In this document: piece by piece, positions 54,134 to 63,822 of the stretch
How the letters are laid out: every line of letters begins with the position of its first letter
Position numbering within the stretch: position 1 is the first letter of the stretch
DNA from: an uncultured Lachnospiraceae bacterium
GTDB lineage: Bacteria > Bacillota > Clostridia > Lachnospirales > Lachnospiraceae
Assembly: GCA_947630805.1 (NCBI GenBank)
Contig: CANRIV010000003.1
Location: 62,001-126,000 of the forward strand
Direction of reading: 5' to 3'
Length of the DNA stretch: 64,000 bases
Made by a program: the position numbers and the translations under genes
Notes under the pieces: model-generated
What the model was told of the DNA's origin: nothing
Database searches by the model: none
Seen by the model: the letters and a program-made list of their open reading frames with translations, nothing else

Positions 54134-55546
54134 ATGAAAAAAAGATTCAGTTTACGAAATATAGATTTATATGGTTTATGGAAAGATTTGATTCGGAGCT
54201 GGTGGCTTATTGTGATTGTGGCGGCAATCGGGGTAATGGTAACGCACACCTATATTAAAGCGAGTTTTGTGCCAAGTTATACAAGTTCCGCGATTTATAT
54301 AGTAACGCCAAAACAGAGTACCGGTTATGTATATACGAATACCAGATTTGCGGACAGCGTGATTACAGTATTTCAGAATCTGATGAATTCAGATATTATG
54401 AAAAACAGAGTAAAAGAAGATCTCCATGTCAATGAACTCAATGCGGTAATGACCGCCCAGTTGATAGAAGAGACAAATCTGATGAAAATTACGGTTACTA
54501 CAAATGATCCGATACTCTCTTTTGAAGCGATTGGAGCAATTATGAATAATTACTCTGAATTATCACAATATCTGACCGATGATGCGGTATTTGATGTACT
54601 GGAGGCACCGGAAGTCAGTTATTCTCCGGACAATCTTTTGACGCCGCGAAAGAAATCCATAAAAGTAGGATTAATCTGCGGTGGCATTATGCTGTTATTG
54701 CTGGCTGCTATGAGCATTTTGAGAAAGACAATCAAGACAGAGGCAGCAGTAGAGGAGCGACTTGATACAATTCTGCTGGGAACGGTGGGACATGAGCAGA
54801 AAAACCGTACAGTAAAGGCGAGAATTGCACAGAGCGTAAAGGTTTTACTGATTACCAGTCCGATTATATCTTCCCGTTTCATTGAAGCGATTAACAATAT
54901 CCGCATAAAGATAGAATATGAACATGAGCGCAGACCGGAAAAAAATGTTATTTTGGTTTCTTCTGTCTGTGAAAATGAGGGAAAGTCTACTTTGTCAGTG
55001 AATGTAGCGCTCTCTCTGGCCAAAGAAGGGAAAAAAGTTATACTGATTGATGCAGATATGAGAAAACCTGCAATATATAAAATGCTGGATATTCCAAAAA
55101 CAGATGTGGTAGATATGATTAAACTGCTGCAGGGTGATTGTGGACTGGATGAGGTTATGTATCAGAATAAGAATATTGGAATTGATTTGATTATGTCCAC
55201 GAAAGGCCATTCCAGTACGTATGAGTTGGTAAAATCCGGGGCTATGCGGGATTTGATTCACAAGTGTAGAAAACTTGCAGATTATGTAATAGTGGATACG
55301 CCGCCAATGTCAATGGTATCTGATACAGAAGCATTGCTGGACCGCGTAGACTATTCCATGCTTGTGATCCGCCAGGACTTCTCTTATGAGAAAGATATTA
55401 TCAACTGCATTAATATGATGAATGACGCAAATTCCAAGTTCCTTGGATGCGTATTGAATGATTATAAAGTATTGCGAATCAATGCGAAAAGTAAATTTTC
55501 GGATTTAAGTCAGGAAAGGGCGGTGGAAGTATATGACAACGAATAA
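54134..55546 (+). CDS. Wzz-BY-kinase fusion, canonical ATPase without Tyr tail
   Basis: A chain-length regulator fused to a CpsD/Wzc-type kinase, 470 residues. Helix 1 near residue 20 (WWLIVIVAAIGVMV) and helix 2 near residue 178 enclose the extracellular Wzz domain. The cytoplasmic ATPase has Walker A VSSVCENEGKSTLS, Walker A' LIDADMRKP and Walker B VIVDTPPMS, all canonical. The C-terminus, SQERAVEVYDNE, carries a single Tyr, so it lacks the usual tyrosine cluster. It overlaps the following paralog by 14 bases. Confidence 0.88.
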   Translation: MKKRFSLRNIDLYGLWKDLIRSWWLIVIVAAIGVMVTHTYIKASFVPSYTSSAIYIVTPKQSTGYVYTNTRFADSVITVFQNLMNSDIMKNRVKEDLHVNELNAVMTAQLIEETNLMKITVTTNDPILSFEAIGAIMNNYSELSQYLTDDAVFDVLEAPEVSYSPDNLLTPRKKSIKVGLICGGIMLLLLAAMSILRKTIKTEAAVEERLDTILLGTVGHEQKNRTVKARIAQSVKVLLITSPIISSRFIEAINNIRIKIEYEHERRPEKNVILVSSVCENEGKSTLSVNVALSLAKEGKKVILIDADMRKPAIYKMLDIPKTDVVDMIKLLQGDCGLDEVMYQNKNIGIDLIMSTKGHSSTYELVKSGAMRDLIHKCRKLADYVIVDTPPMSMVSDTEALLDRVDYSMLVIRQDFSYEKDIINCINMMNDANSKFLGCVLNDYKVLRINAKSKFSDLSQERAVEVYDNE

Positions 55547-57272
55547 TTACAGCACCGCAGGTGTAGAAGAAAAGGCGCCAAAAGACTTAGCGGAAATAAT
55601 AAACAGTTTTCTGAAGGGGTTGAGAAAACTTTGGTTTGTTGCCCTGATAGCTACAATTTGTTTTGGATTTTTAGGATATGTTCAATACAAGAAAAACTAT
55701 GTTCCGGTCTATGAATCGAAAGCTACATTTTCAATTACTGCGCCGGAGTATGGTAGTGAGGATCGCTCATATACCAACAACAGTCAGCTGGCTTCCATAT
55801 TGAGTCTGAGTTTTAATTATCTGATTAATAACGAAGTGTTTTATGAGATTATTAAAGAGGATTTGAATATTGATTATATACCGAGTGTCATAACGATTTC
55901 AGCAGTAGAATCTACGAATATTTTAAGTATTACGGTTTCGGGCGCTGATCCTAAAATGAATCTGAAAGTATTGCAGTCGGTTATGAACAATTATGGTGGA
56001 GTAGCGGAATTTGTTATCGGGGATACTGAACTGAGCGTGCTGGAGGAGCCAACGCTGTCTGATGTTCCGACGAATCCATATGCGCCTTTTGGAAACATTA
56101 TGAAGTTTGCGATGGTTGGACTTTTGGTTGGAATTTTACCAAGTATCGTCTACGCATTTTTAATTAGAACTATCAGAAATAAGGAAGATGTAGAAAAACA
56201 ACTGAGCGTGACGTTTCTTGGCTCTCTGCCGGGTGTCATGCTGAGTGGAAAGCATAAAAAACTGGAAAATTGTTCTATTTTAGATAAGGAAGTAGGTTTC
56301 CGTTATCTGGAAGCAATGCGCTCTGTCAATTCTAAGTGCGAAAAAGAGTTGGAAAAGAACAATTATAAAGTAATTCTTGTAACCAGTACGTTGGATGGAG
56401 AAGGAAAGAGTACTGTGGCAATGAATCTGGCCTACTCTCTTTCCAAAAGCCAGAAGAGAGTTATGCTTGTAGATGGAAATATCAGAAAACCAGCTCTGAG
56501 AAAGATGATTCATCCGGATATGCCGGATTATAAGATGGAAGATTTTCTCAATAAAAAAATTAAAAGCAGTCAGGCAATCGTCAATCTTGAGGGGACGAGA
56601 GTATTGCTGCTGGCGCCAAATATTCCATCCAAAAATTCCGTGGAATGTCTAAATTCCAAAGCGATGAATGATATTATAGAAGAAGGAAAAGAAGTCGTAG
56701 ATTATATCATTATTGACTCTCCACAGTGCGATATTTCGGATACTGCAGTGCTTGCAAAGTATAGTGATGGCGTAATTTATGTTGTAAAAGAAGATTATGT
56801 GAGAGTAGATAAAATTATCGACACACTGCAGGAGTTTTCTTATACAAGAACACCAATTATCGGATGTATTCTCAACAGTACGGAAGGGAAGCTGAATCTG
56901 GCTTACGGCTATGGAAAACATTATGGATATGGCTATCACAAAGGCTACGGAAGTAAGTATTACGGACGTTATGGGTACGGAAAGAAGGGCTACGGTTATG
57001 GCTACGGTGGTTATGGTGGTTATGGAGCTTATGGCGCTTACGGTACTTATGGAGAAGTATCTGAAAAGGAATTCCGTAATAAAGGAAGAAGTGTTTCCAA
57101 GAGAATTTCTTTAGAGACGACAGAAGAGCAAAAGAGGGCGTTAGAGGAAGAAAAAAGACTGGAACTGCAGGAACTGGAAGAGAAAGAAAAAGCAGAACAG
57201 CAGAACGCAGAGAAAGAAAAGCCGGTCAGAAATAAAGAGAGTAAAGCCAAGACAGCAAAAAAAAGTAAGTAA
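55533..57272 (+). CDS. Wzz-BY-kinase fusion with Tyr/Gly-rich C-terminal tail
   Basis: A paralog of the preceding gene, 579 residues. The same Wzz and ATPase order is present, Walker A VTSTLDGEGKSTVAM and Walker B YIIIDSPQ, but Walker A' reads LVDGNIRKP, with Asn for the second Asp. From about residue 455 to 510 there are 18 tyrosines in a Gly-Tyr-rich stretch (GYGYGKKGYGYGYGGYGG-like), the autophosphorylation cluster. A charged Glu/Lys tail of about 60 residues follows. I infer that this protein carries the Tyr substrate and the preceding one supplies the better ATPase. The final gene of the glycan locus. Confidence 0.88.
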   Translation: MTTNNYSTAGVEEKAPKDLAEIINSFLKGLRKLWFVALIATICFGFLGYVQYKKNYVPVYESKATFSITAPEYGSEDRSYTNNSQLASILSLSFNYLINNEVFYEIIKEDLNIDYIPSVITISAVESTNILSITVSGADPKMNLKVLQSVMNNYGGVAEFVIGDTELSVLEEPTLSDVPTNPYAPFGNIMKFAMVGLLVGILPSIVYAFLIRTIRNKEDVEKQLSVTFLGSLPGVMLSGKHKKLENCSILDKEVGFRYLEAMRSVNSKCEKELEKNNYKVILVTSTLDGEGKSTVAMNLAYSLSKSQKRVMLVDGNIRKPALRKMIHPDMPDYKMEDFLNKKIKSSQAIVNLEGTRVLLLAPNIPSKNSVECLNSKAMNDIIEEGKEVVDYIIIDSPQCDISDTAVLAKYSDGVIYVVKEDYVRVDKIIDTLQEFSYTRTPIIGCILNSTEGKLNLAYGYGKHYGYGYHKGYGSKYYGRYGYGKKGYGYGYGGYGGYGAYGAYGTYGEVSEKEFRNKGRSVSKRISLETTEEQKRALEEEKRLELQELEEKEKAEQQNAEKEKPVRNKESKAKTAKKSK

Positions 57273-57327
57273 AATAATAAAGAAGGGTGTTCCAAAAAAA
57301 TACAACTTTTGAAACGGTAAAGGACAA

Positions 57328-57412
57328 CCATTTCAAAACTTTGCCTTGCAAAGCACGCTCCTAACGGAGCTGGTTAAGTACGGTTATGAAACACTTGATG
57401 TGTTTCATAATC
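57328..57412 (-). repeat. Dispersed intergenic repeat, copy B (inverted relative to copy A)
   Basis: 85 bases; its reverse complement aligns with 49814-49895. It includes the hairpin ATTATGAAACA / TGTTTCATAAT. It lies 56 bases after the stop of the Tyr-tail kinase gene. Confidence 0.85.
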
Positions 57413-57447
57413 TGTATTTTAAGGAATACCCTTAAACTGTATAAAAA

Positions 57448-57477
57448 AGAGACCTGAGTAGAGGGTCTCTGATTTTT
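57448..57477 (+). terminator. Probable terminator after the kinase gene
   Basis: AGAGACC pairs with GGTCTCT around a 9-base loop, preceded by an A run and followed by GATTTTT. It could act in both directions. It ends 11 bases before the next ATG. Confidence 0.6.
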
Positions 57478-57488
57478 GAGGAATTCAT

Positions 57489-57986
57489 ATGAAGACAAAG
57501 AAAAAAGGGAAAAAGTACATTTATATTTTATTTGGAATATATATGATGGCTCTTATATTGGTAATTGTATTAAAATTCCCTACAAAATTGGGAATCCAAT
57601 CTATAAAAATGTGGCTGAGTGGTGGAGAAATCATACGGCTGAATCCTCAGCTAAAGCCAATGAAAACGATAATTACATATATTCATTATACACAGGCCTG
57701 GTATGACTGGTTTTTTAAAAATCTGATGTGTAATATTATTATGTTTCTCCCCTATGGAATCTTGGTACCTTTGATGGATTCAGAAAAAAAACGCGGGATG
57801 CTTTTTGTTGTTTTATCCGGCGCCCTGTTATCCCTGTTTATTGAAATTCTGCAGTGGGTGACAGCTTTTGGACATTTTGATGTGGATGATATTATTCTGA
57901 ATACTTTGGGAATAGCGATTGGATATGGGATATATCGAGTAGTTTCTGCTATCCTTTTAAGCAGAAAATTAAGCAGAAAAAAATGA
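57489..57986 (+). CDS. VanZ-like membrane protein, second copy
   Basis: 165 residues with four hydrophobic segments. The family pattern is NLMCNIIMFLPYGILVPL, then LSLFIEILQWVTAFGHFDVDDIILNTLG and IGYGIYRVV. It resembles the protein at 675 in its C-terminal half. Start ATG 57489 has GAGGAATTCAT upstream. It lies between the glycan locus and the convergent minus-strand gene at 58002. Confidence 0.8.
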   Translation: MKTKKKGKKYIYILFGIYMMALILVIVLKFPTKLGIQSIKMWLSGGEIIRLNPQLKPMKTIITYIHYTQAWYDWFFKNLMCNIIMFLPYGILVPLMDSEKKRGMLFVVLSGALLSLFIEILQWVTAFGHFDVDDIILNTLGIAIGYGIYRVVSAILLSRKLSRKK

Positions 57987-58001
57987 TTATCCAAAAACTT
58001 T

Positions 58002-59162
58002 TTATAGTCCACAGCGTCTGAAAAGCTCTTTTGCCTCGTCTATTTGCTGTTCTGTGATACCGGAGATATTATGAAATCCCCGACGGACTGAATTTTTTCC
58101 TCTCCGGAGTCTTTGAACGTTTAATTTTATCCAATAGAATGGCAATAGAAAGCGGTGTTCTTCCAGCGGCTTTCCATAATAGTTTATCATTGTATGAATA
58201 TCGGGAAATAATTTCTTATGGAGAGAGATTTTTGTGTCTCCACGCATAACTGCGGCATTAATGTTCAACTGTGAGCGTGTGCCAAATGCACCGCTGGTAA
58301 ATATATATTTTTCCAGCAACTGTATTGTGCGCAGGTCCTTCTGCTTAGGACAGACACCGTCAAACCAGTACTGTACCAGTAGTTGAAGATTGCGGTGAAA
58401 ATCAAAAAGCCCCAGTTTTGTCAATTCTGCCGTTACGAATGATTCATCCAAATCGGTGTATTTATTTAACATCATATATATATCCAAAACATGTGTCAGG
58501 CCGATTCCACCATTGACAAAGTGCTTTGCCATATGAATGATATGGTAAATATAAAAATCTTCTTTGCACATTTGATTTTTTTCTAAATCACAGCGTTCCC
58601 AGATATGTTCCAAATAGTCGTACCACAAGGTATAGCCTTTGTCGATTAAGTGGGGCTGCATTTCTATTTTTACTTCATTGACCGGATTGAAATATGCAGT
58701 ATCTTTTGCATCTTTATGCAAAATCCGATAACCCAGCTGAAAAAAGATTTCATCCAGTACATCAAATCCAACATTGCGGAATAAAATATCAATGTCGCTC
58801 ATTCTTCTCATAGCAGTATCAGGATAAAGATATTTGGAGACGCTGCCCTTGAGAAAAATGTAGTCAATATTATTTTTTTTCAGATAAGGTTTCAGGCGTT
58901 CCAATTCAAAAACTCTGTTGGCATCCAAAACAAGATTTTTTTTGTATTCCAGTACGTAGCTGTCAAAATATCCGATATCGGACTGCTGCTCTTTTGGGAG
59001 TTTGCACATGCCAAAATAGAGTGTGGACATAATTTTATGGCGCTTTGCCAGAGTATAAAAAAATTTCCAATCCAGGCTGGAATCCGGAGCGGACGGAACA
59101 GATTCTGTCACAGCACTCTTGAGCAATTCAATAATATAATTAATTTCTTTTAAATGACGCAT
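58002..59162 (-). CDS. Nucleotidyltransferase family protein (NTP_transf_5-like)
   Basis: 386 residues from the chosen start. The core motif IFLKGSVSKYLYP followed by RMSDIDILF matches the NTP_transf_5-type nucleotidyltransferase fold, with the DxD acid pair. The rest is alpha-helical. I place the start at MRHLKEINY because GAAAGGAATTTT lies just upstream on this strand; the open frame extends 21 codons further without a site. Members are often near capsule genes, but the substrate is unknown. Confidence 0.75.
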   Translation of the reverse strand: MRHLKEINYIIELLKSAVTESVPSAPDSSLDWKFFYTLAKRHKIMSTLYFGMCKLPKEQQSDIGYFDSYVLEYKKNLVLDANRVFELERLKPYLKKNNIDYIFLKGSVSKYLYPDTAMRRMSDIDILFRNVGFDVLDEIFFQLGYRILHKDAKDTAYFNPVNEVKIEMQPHLIDKGYTLWYDYLEHIWERCDLEKNQMCKEDFYIYHIIHMAKHFVNGGIGLTHVLDIYMMLNKYTDLDESFVTAELTKLGLFDFHRNLQLLVQYWFDGVCPKQKDLRTIQLLEKYIFTSGAFGTRSQLNINAAVMRGDTKISLHKKLFPDIHTMINYYGKPLEEHRFLLPFYWIKLNVQRLRRGKNSVRRGFHNISGITEQQIDEAKELFRRCGL

Positions 59163-59235
59163 AAAATTCCTTTCTGCCGTATAAATATCATAAGAGTGAA
59201 GCCGAAAAATAATGGGATAAAACAAATATCAATGA

Positions 59236-59271
59236 AAAAGGGGCATACTGAAATCATTCAATATGCCCTCA
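59236..59271 (-). terminator. Terminator of the Lrp/AsnC gene
   Basis: On the minus strand GGGCATATTGA pairs with TTTCAGTATGCCC (one mismatch and bulge) and is followed by CTTTTTC. It separates the Lrp gene from the nucleotidyltransferase-like gene. Confidence 0.7.
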
Positions 59272-59280
59272 TGTCATCTG

Positions 59281-59733
59281 TTAATCTTCTACAATAGGAA
59301 TTCCCCGATGCTCTACAGAAGTGGAAAAAACAATTTGTGTTTTGGTACTTCCAAAAGTCTGAAGCTCTCCAATAAAATGGTCCAGCTCCTCGGTACTCTT
59401 AAACATTACTTCCACAAGCATGGCATAGTCACCGGTAACACAGTTACATTCTACGACATTGTTACAGCTTTTTATGTAAGGGTAGAATTCTTTTTTCTGA
59501 TCGGGATTTACTTCGAGATTGATAAACGCCTTGATATGATATCCCAGTTCTGCCGGATTGACTTTTGCCGTATATCCGGTAATAATTCCACTCTCTTCCA
59601 GCCGTTCAATTCTTGCGGATACGGCGGGAGAAGATAAAAATACTTTACTCGCAATTGTTTTCAGGGGAATGCGGGCATTTTCATGAAGTAGTTTAATAAT
59701 CTGTTCATCAATATGGTCCAATTCATGTCTCAT
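59281..59733 (-). CDS. Lrp/AsnC family transcriptional regulator
   Basis: 150 residues: an N-terminal helix-turn-helix (IIKLLHENARIPLKTIASKV, then SPAVSARIERLEESGII) and a C-terminal RAM ligand-binding domain (VVECNCVTGDYAMLVEV). Typical family length. AGAAAGGAGTACTGCT precedes the ATG on the minus strand. It is divergent from hppA, and its possible targets are unknown. Confidence 0.88.
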   Translation of the reverse strand: MRHELDHIDEQIIKLLHENARIPLKTIASKVFLSSPAVSARIERLEESGIITGYTAKVNPAELGYHIKAFINLEVNPDQKKEFYPYIKSCNNVVECNCVTGDYAMLVEVMFKSTEELDHFIGELQTFGSTKTQIVFSTSVEHRGIPIVED

Positions 59734-60018
59734 AGCAGTACTCCTTTCTATTATATTTTTCAGTCAGTATATGAAATATATCGGATTGGTAATCATTGCG
59801 CTATAAATTAATTTTATAAAGCAACAAGTAGTAAAAATCCAGTTCAATTATATCATATGCTTTAAAAAATATACAATAGAAATCTGAAAATGGCAGTATA
59901 AATCATATTTCAAAGAAAATGGGAAATGCTTGAAACCCTATAAAAAATTTTTGTACAACATAAGATGACAATAAATCATTAAAAAAACAGAATAAATTCA
60001 CGTTATACGAAAAAAGTA

Positions 60019-60046
60019 TTGAAAAATACTTCCTGTTTGTTATAAT
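60019..60046 (+). promoter_or_regulatory. Predicted hppA promoter
   Basis: TTGAAA and TATAAT with a 16-base spacer, 66 bases before the hppA ATG. Strong consensus match. Confidence 0.7.
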
Positions 60047-60064
60047 TTTAACAAACAGGAAGTA
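60027..60064. promoter_or_regulatory. Perfect 16-bp palindrome over the hppA -10 region
   Basis: TACTTCCTGTTTGTTA and its exact reverse complement TAACAAACAGGAAGTA, with six bases between. It covers the -10 and the expected start point, so it could be an operator or a hairpin at the 5' end of the message. Confidence 0.7.
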
Positions 60065-60111
60065 TGTGACAGAATGGAACAAAATGAAAAAAGGAAGAAA
60101 GAGGTTTAGTT

Positions 60112-62160
60112 ATGGAAAGTCTGATTTATTTGGCGCCCCTGGCCGGTCTGATTGCACTGATATTTGCATTGATAAAAACGGTAAATATCGGCAGACAGGA
60201 TGAGGGCACGGAAAAAATGAAAGAAATATCCGGGGCAATTTCAGAAGGAGCAAGAGCATTTTTGTTTGCAGAATATAAAATTCTGATTATTTTTGTTGTG
60301 ATATTGTTTCTTGTACTGGGATTTGGCATCGACTGGATTACGGCACTCTGCTTTATCGCAGGTGCAGTGTTATCCACATTGGCAGGATATGTGGGAATGA
60401 ACGTAGCGACAAAAGCAAATGTCCGGACAGCCAATGCAGCAAAAGAAAAAGGAATGAATAAAGCATTGTCCATTGCTTTTTCCGGAGGAGCTGTCATGGG
60501 ACTCTGTGTTGTAGGATTTGGAATTCTGGGACTGAGTGTTATTCTTATTATTGTAATGCACACAATGGGATTTACCAATGAATCCGTCAGCGTTCTTACC
60601 GGTTTTAGTCTGGGTGCTTCTTCGATTGCACTTTTTGCCAGAGTAGGCGGAGGAATTTACACAAAAGCTGCAGATGTGGGAGCCGATTTGGTAGGAAAGG
60701 TAGAAGCGGGAATTCCAGAGGATGACCCTAGAAATCCTGCTGTTATTGCGGATAATGTAGGAGATAATGTAGGTGATGTGGCAGGTATGGGAGCCGATTT
60801 ATTCGAGAGTTATGTCGGAGCGATTGTGTCTGTTATAACCTTGGCAGTGGCATCCATTGTTACCAATAGAGAAAATTTTGGCATGGAGCATGTTATATTT
60901 CCAATCGTAGTTGCGGCGGTTGGAGTACTGGCATCTGTTGTTGCCACATTTTTCGTGCGGGGAAAGGAAAATTCAGATCCGCAGAAGGCTCTAAATCTCG
61001 GAGAATATGGAGCGACCGGAATTGTAATTATTGTATCTGCAATTTTAAGTTATACATTTTTTGGAAACTTCTTTGCATTTTTCGCTATTCTATCGGGTTT
61101 GATTGTGGGAACAGCGATTGGAAAAATAACGGAAATCTATACTTCAGAAAAATATCAAAGTGTAAAAGAGATTGCGGATAGTTCGCAAACAGGGTCTGCG
61201 ACAAATATTATCAGCGGTCTCTCTGTAGGTATGAAATCTACGGCGCTTCCAATTTTGTTTATTGCAGCCGGTGTTTTGGCTTCCTACGCATTTTTCGGAT
61301 TGTATGGAATTTCTTTGGCAGCAGTAGGTATGCTTTCTACGACCGGTATGACAATTTCTGTCGATGCGTATGGTCCGATTGCAGACAACGCAGGAGGAAT
61401 TGCAGAAATGTCAGGATTGGATGAACAGGTCCGGGAGATTACAGATAAACTGGATGCAGTAGGAAATACAACAGCTGCAATCGGAAAAGGTTTTGCGATT
61501 GGCTCTGCAGCTTTGACAGCGTTGTCTTTGTTTGTATCTTACGCAGAAGTGGCGGGATTAAAAAGTATTAATATTTTATCTCCGGCAGTTGTAGCGGGAG
61601 TGCTGATTGGTGGAATGCTTCCATTTATGTTTTCTGCGCTTACCATGAGTTCTGTAGGCAAGGCGGCGAATAAAATGATAGAAGAAGTAAGACGTCAGTT
61701 TCGGTCAGATAAAGGAATTCTTGAGGGAACATCCAAGCCGGATTATAAGTCCTGCGTGGGAATTTCTACACACGCTGCGCTGAGGGAAATGATTATTCCC
61801 GGCGTCATGGCAGTGGTTACTCCATTACTGATTGGTTATCTGCTGGGAGCACCGGCTCTTGGAGGTATGCTTTGCGGCGCACTGGTATCCGGTGTTATGC
61901 TGGCGATTTTTATGGCAAATTCCGGCGGCGCATGGGATAATGCTAAGAAATATATTGAAGGCGGTTTTGCCGGTGGAAAAGGAAGTGAGGCACATAAAGC
62001 GGCGGTCGTCGGAGACACTGTAGGGGATCCGTTTAAAGATACATCAGGACCATCGATTAATATTTTAATTAAGTTGATGACAATCGTATCACTGGTATTT
62101 GCGATGACATTTCCGGTGCAGGGATATCTGACAGTTTTGTATAATATGTTAATGAAATAA
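60112..62160 (+). CDS. hppA: Membrane-bound ion-translocating pyrophosphatase
   Basis: Hydrolyses pyrophosphate and pumps H+ or Na+ across the membrane. 682 residues, about 16 helices. The catalytic loops are clear: [20 protein letters not shown] with [20 protein letters not shown], then the [18 protein letters not shown] loop, and [15 protein letters not shown] near the end. The Ala in GNTTAA is the state associated with K+-dependent enzymes, and in anaerobic Firmicutes these are often Na+ pumps; that is an inference. Followed by a strong terminator. Confidence 0.95.
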   Translation: MESLIYLAPLAGLIALIFALIKTVNIGRQDEGTEKMKEISGAISEGARAFLFAEYKILIIFVVILFLVLGFGIDWITALCFIAGAVLSTLAGYVGMNVATKANVRTANAAKEKGMNKALSIAFSGGAVMGLCVVGFGILGLSVILIIVMHTMGFTNESVSVLTGFSLGASSIALFARVGGGIYTKAADVGADLVGKVEAGIPEDDPRNPAVIADNVGDNVGDVAGMGADLFESYVGAIVSVITLAVASIVTNRENFGMEHVIFPIVVAAVGVLASVVATFFVRGKENSDPQKALNLGEYGATGIVIIVSAILSYTFFGNFFAFFAILSGLIVGTAIGKITEIYTSEKYQSVKEIADSSQTGSATNIISGLSVGMKSTALPILFIAAGVLASYAFFGLYGISLAAVGMLSTTGMTISVDAYGPIADNAGGIAEMSGLDEQVREITDKLDAVGNTTAAIGKGFAIGSAALTALSLFVSYAEVAGLKSINILSPAVVAGVLIGGMLPFMFSALTMSSVGKAANKMIEEVRRQFRSDKGILEGTSKPDYKSCVGISTHAALREMIIPGVMAVVTPLLIGYLLGAPALGGMLCGALVSGVMLAIFMANSGGAWDNAKKYIEGGFAGGKGSEAHKAAVVGDTVGDPFKDTSGPSINILIKLMTIVSLVFAMTFPVQGYLTVLYNMLMK

Positions 62161-62176
62161 ACAGTTAAGAAATACG

Positions 62177-62221
62177 GAGCCTGTAAATTTGAGATAATTT
62201 CAAATTTACAGGCTCTTGTTT
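62177..62221 (+). terminator. Rho-independent terminator after hppA
   Basis: GAGCCTGTAAATTTGA pairs perfectly with TCAAATTTACAGGCTC around a seven-base loop, followed by TTGTTT. It may act for both converging genes. Confidence 0.85.
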
Positions 62222-62278
62222 ATTGGGCAGAAAATGCTATGCACGGATTGCAGAAATATGAATCTGTGGATTCGCATT

Positions 62279-63418
62279 TTAATTTTTAATGACTGTAAAG
62301 TTATAATCAATCTGAAGCCAGTTGCTGCGGAATAACTGCATAATCTGCCAGTAAGAAATGCCTCTGAGATTATATTCGTAGACCAAATTGATTTTTGCCT
62401 GAATACTTCTAGGATCCTCAAACCATACTTCATGCTCTATATTATTTTCCGTATAGTTAAAATGTGGTGACTGTGCTGTCTCATCATAATAAATTTGTGC
62501 ATTTTTTGCGATTGCAAGTTGTACTGCTTCAATATTTCCAATTGTCTTGGCTCTGGTCACACCTCTCTCATAAGGGAGCGGCCAATCATATCCGTAATTT
62601 GGAATTCCCATATTTATTTTGTCCGGTGAAATTTCTGTGACAGCATAATTTAACACTTCACGCACTTTGTTTAAAGGAGCGACAGCCATGGGTGGTCCAT
62701 AAGTATATCCCCACTCATATGTCATGACCAAAACACTGTTTGCTGCGTTTCCCAAAGCGGGGTAATTTTTTCCTTCATACAAAAGTCCCTGCTGTTGTGC
62801 GCTTGTTTTGGGCGCTAGGTCTACAGAAACAGAATATCCGAGAGCGTTCATTGTCTGAGTTACATTAGAGACAAAAGATACAAATGCTTCCCGGTCCTGC
62901 GCTTTAATATATTCAAAATCAATATCAATCCCTAAAAATCCCTTTTCTTCCATAACAATGGTTAAATTATTAATTAAAGTCTGAACTGCTTCAGGATTAT
63001 TAATAACTGCTGAAATCAACTCGTTGCTGAACTGACCGGAAGCGTCAAGCGGCGTCAATGTCAAAATAGGAGCGGCATCAAACCGATACGCAGAAGAAAT
63101 CATAAAATTATCATCCAGAAAAGGATAAATCAATTCTCCTTCTCTGGTAAAACCATAAGAAAAGACTGCCAGCTCTGACATGGACGGCAGGCTTTGATCC
63201 AGGACATACTGACTGATAAAGGGATATGCGAACCCTCTTATCACAGCTTCCCGTTTGTCCGTTCTGGTACCACCTTCATCAATAAGCAATGCCTGACCAA
63301 TAGCCAGACGATATGGATAAACCAGCTGGTTATTATAAATAATAGAATTTGCACTAACGCCGTATCCGGCAGCAATGGCATCCACATTATCTCCGGGCTG
63401 AACTACATATATCTGCAT
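62279..63418 (-). CDS. LysM-GH18 hydrolase, SleL/YaaH-like
   Basis: 379 residues. An N-terminal LysM-type repeat (MQIYVVQPGDNVDAIAAGYG, NNQLVYPYRLAIGQALL) binds peptidoglycan. The rest is a GH18 chitinase-fold domain with the catalytic segment GFLGIDIDFEYIK (DxDxE) near residue 165. YaaH/SleL-type enzymes degrade spore cortex. I start at MQIYVVQPG by analogy with the family; the frame goes on 12 codons further. No signal peptide is seen. Confidence 0.88.
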   Translation of the reverse strand: MQIYVVQPGDNVDAIAAGYGVSANSIIYNNQLVYPYRLAIGQALLIDEGGTRTDKREAVIRGFAYPFISQYVLDQSLPSMSELAVFSYGFTREGELIYPFLDDNFMISSAYRFDAAPILTLTPLDASGQFSNELISAVINNPEAVQTLINNLTIVMEEKGFLGIDIDFEYIKAQDREAFVSFVSNVTQTMNALGYSVSVDLAPKTSAQQQGLLYEGKNYPALGNAANSVLVMTYEWGYTYGPPMAVAPLNKVREVLNYAVTEISPDKINMGIPNYGYDWPLPYERGVTRAKTIGNIEAVQLAIAKNAQIYYDETAQSPHFNYTENNIEHEVWFEDPRSIQAKINLVYEYNLRGISYWQIMQLFRSNWLQIDYNFTVIKN

Positions 63419-63599
63419 AGAAATCCAATCAGTATTTTTTATTAATGTATGCAAAAAAATAAAAAATAAGAAGTATTCTTACAACCCGGGATGTTAAAGA
63501 GCGTTTTGTATTATTTTGATTTAACACTTTTTTGTTTCATAATGCTGAATTTTGAATACATATATAGTAAACACATGCAAATGAATTATGGAAAATCAT

Positions 63600-63821
63600 A
63601 TGAAAAAAGCAACAAAAAAGAAGATAAAAGCAATCGTGGTAAGAGCAATCAGAACAGTTGCCCAGACAGCTGTTGCCACGATAGGAACAGCAACGCTGAT
63701 GAGTGAAATTCAATGGAGTGTAGTTATATCAACTTCACTGGTAGCCGGGCTGCTGTCTATACTGATGTCTATTTCCGGGTTACCGGAATGTCAGGATGGC
63801 AACTGTAAGGGGGTAATGTAA
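63600..63821 (+). CDS. r1t-type phage holin
   Basis: 73 residues: a basic start, then two hydrophobic helices (VAQTAVATIGTATLMSEI and VVISTSLVAGLLSILMSI) and SGLPEC near the end, the r1t-like holin pattern. The next gene is a cell-wall amidase, so this is a lysis pair. ATG 63600 follows GGAAAATCAT. Whether it belongs to an active prophage cannot be told from the window. Confidence 0.8.
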   Translation: MKKATKKKIKAIVVRAIRTVAQTAVATIGTATLMSEIQWSVVISTSLVAGLLSILMSISGLPECQDGNCKGVM

Positions 63822-63822
63822 A

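Larger units (their letters stand above)
59734..60111. other. Divergent intergenic region between Lrp and hppA
   Basis: 378 bases without a supported gene. It is AT-rich and holds the hppA promoter and a long palindrome at its right end; no clear promoter was singled out for the Lrp gene. Confidence 0.7.
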
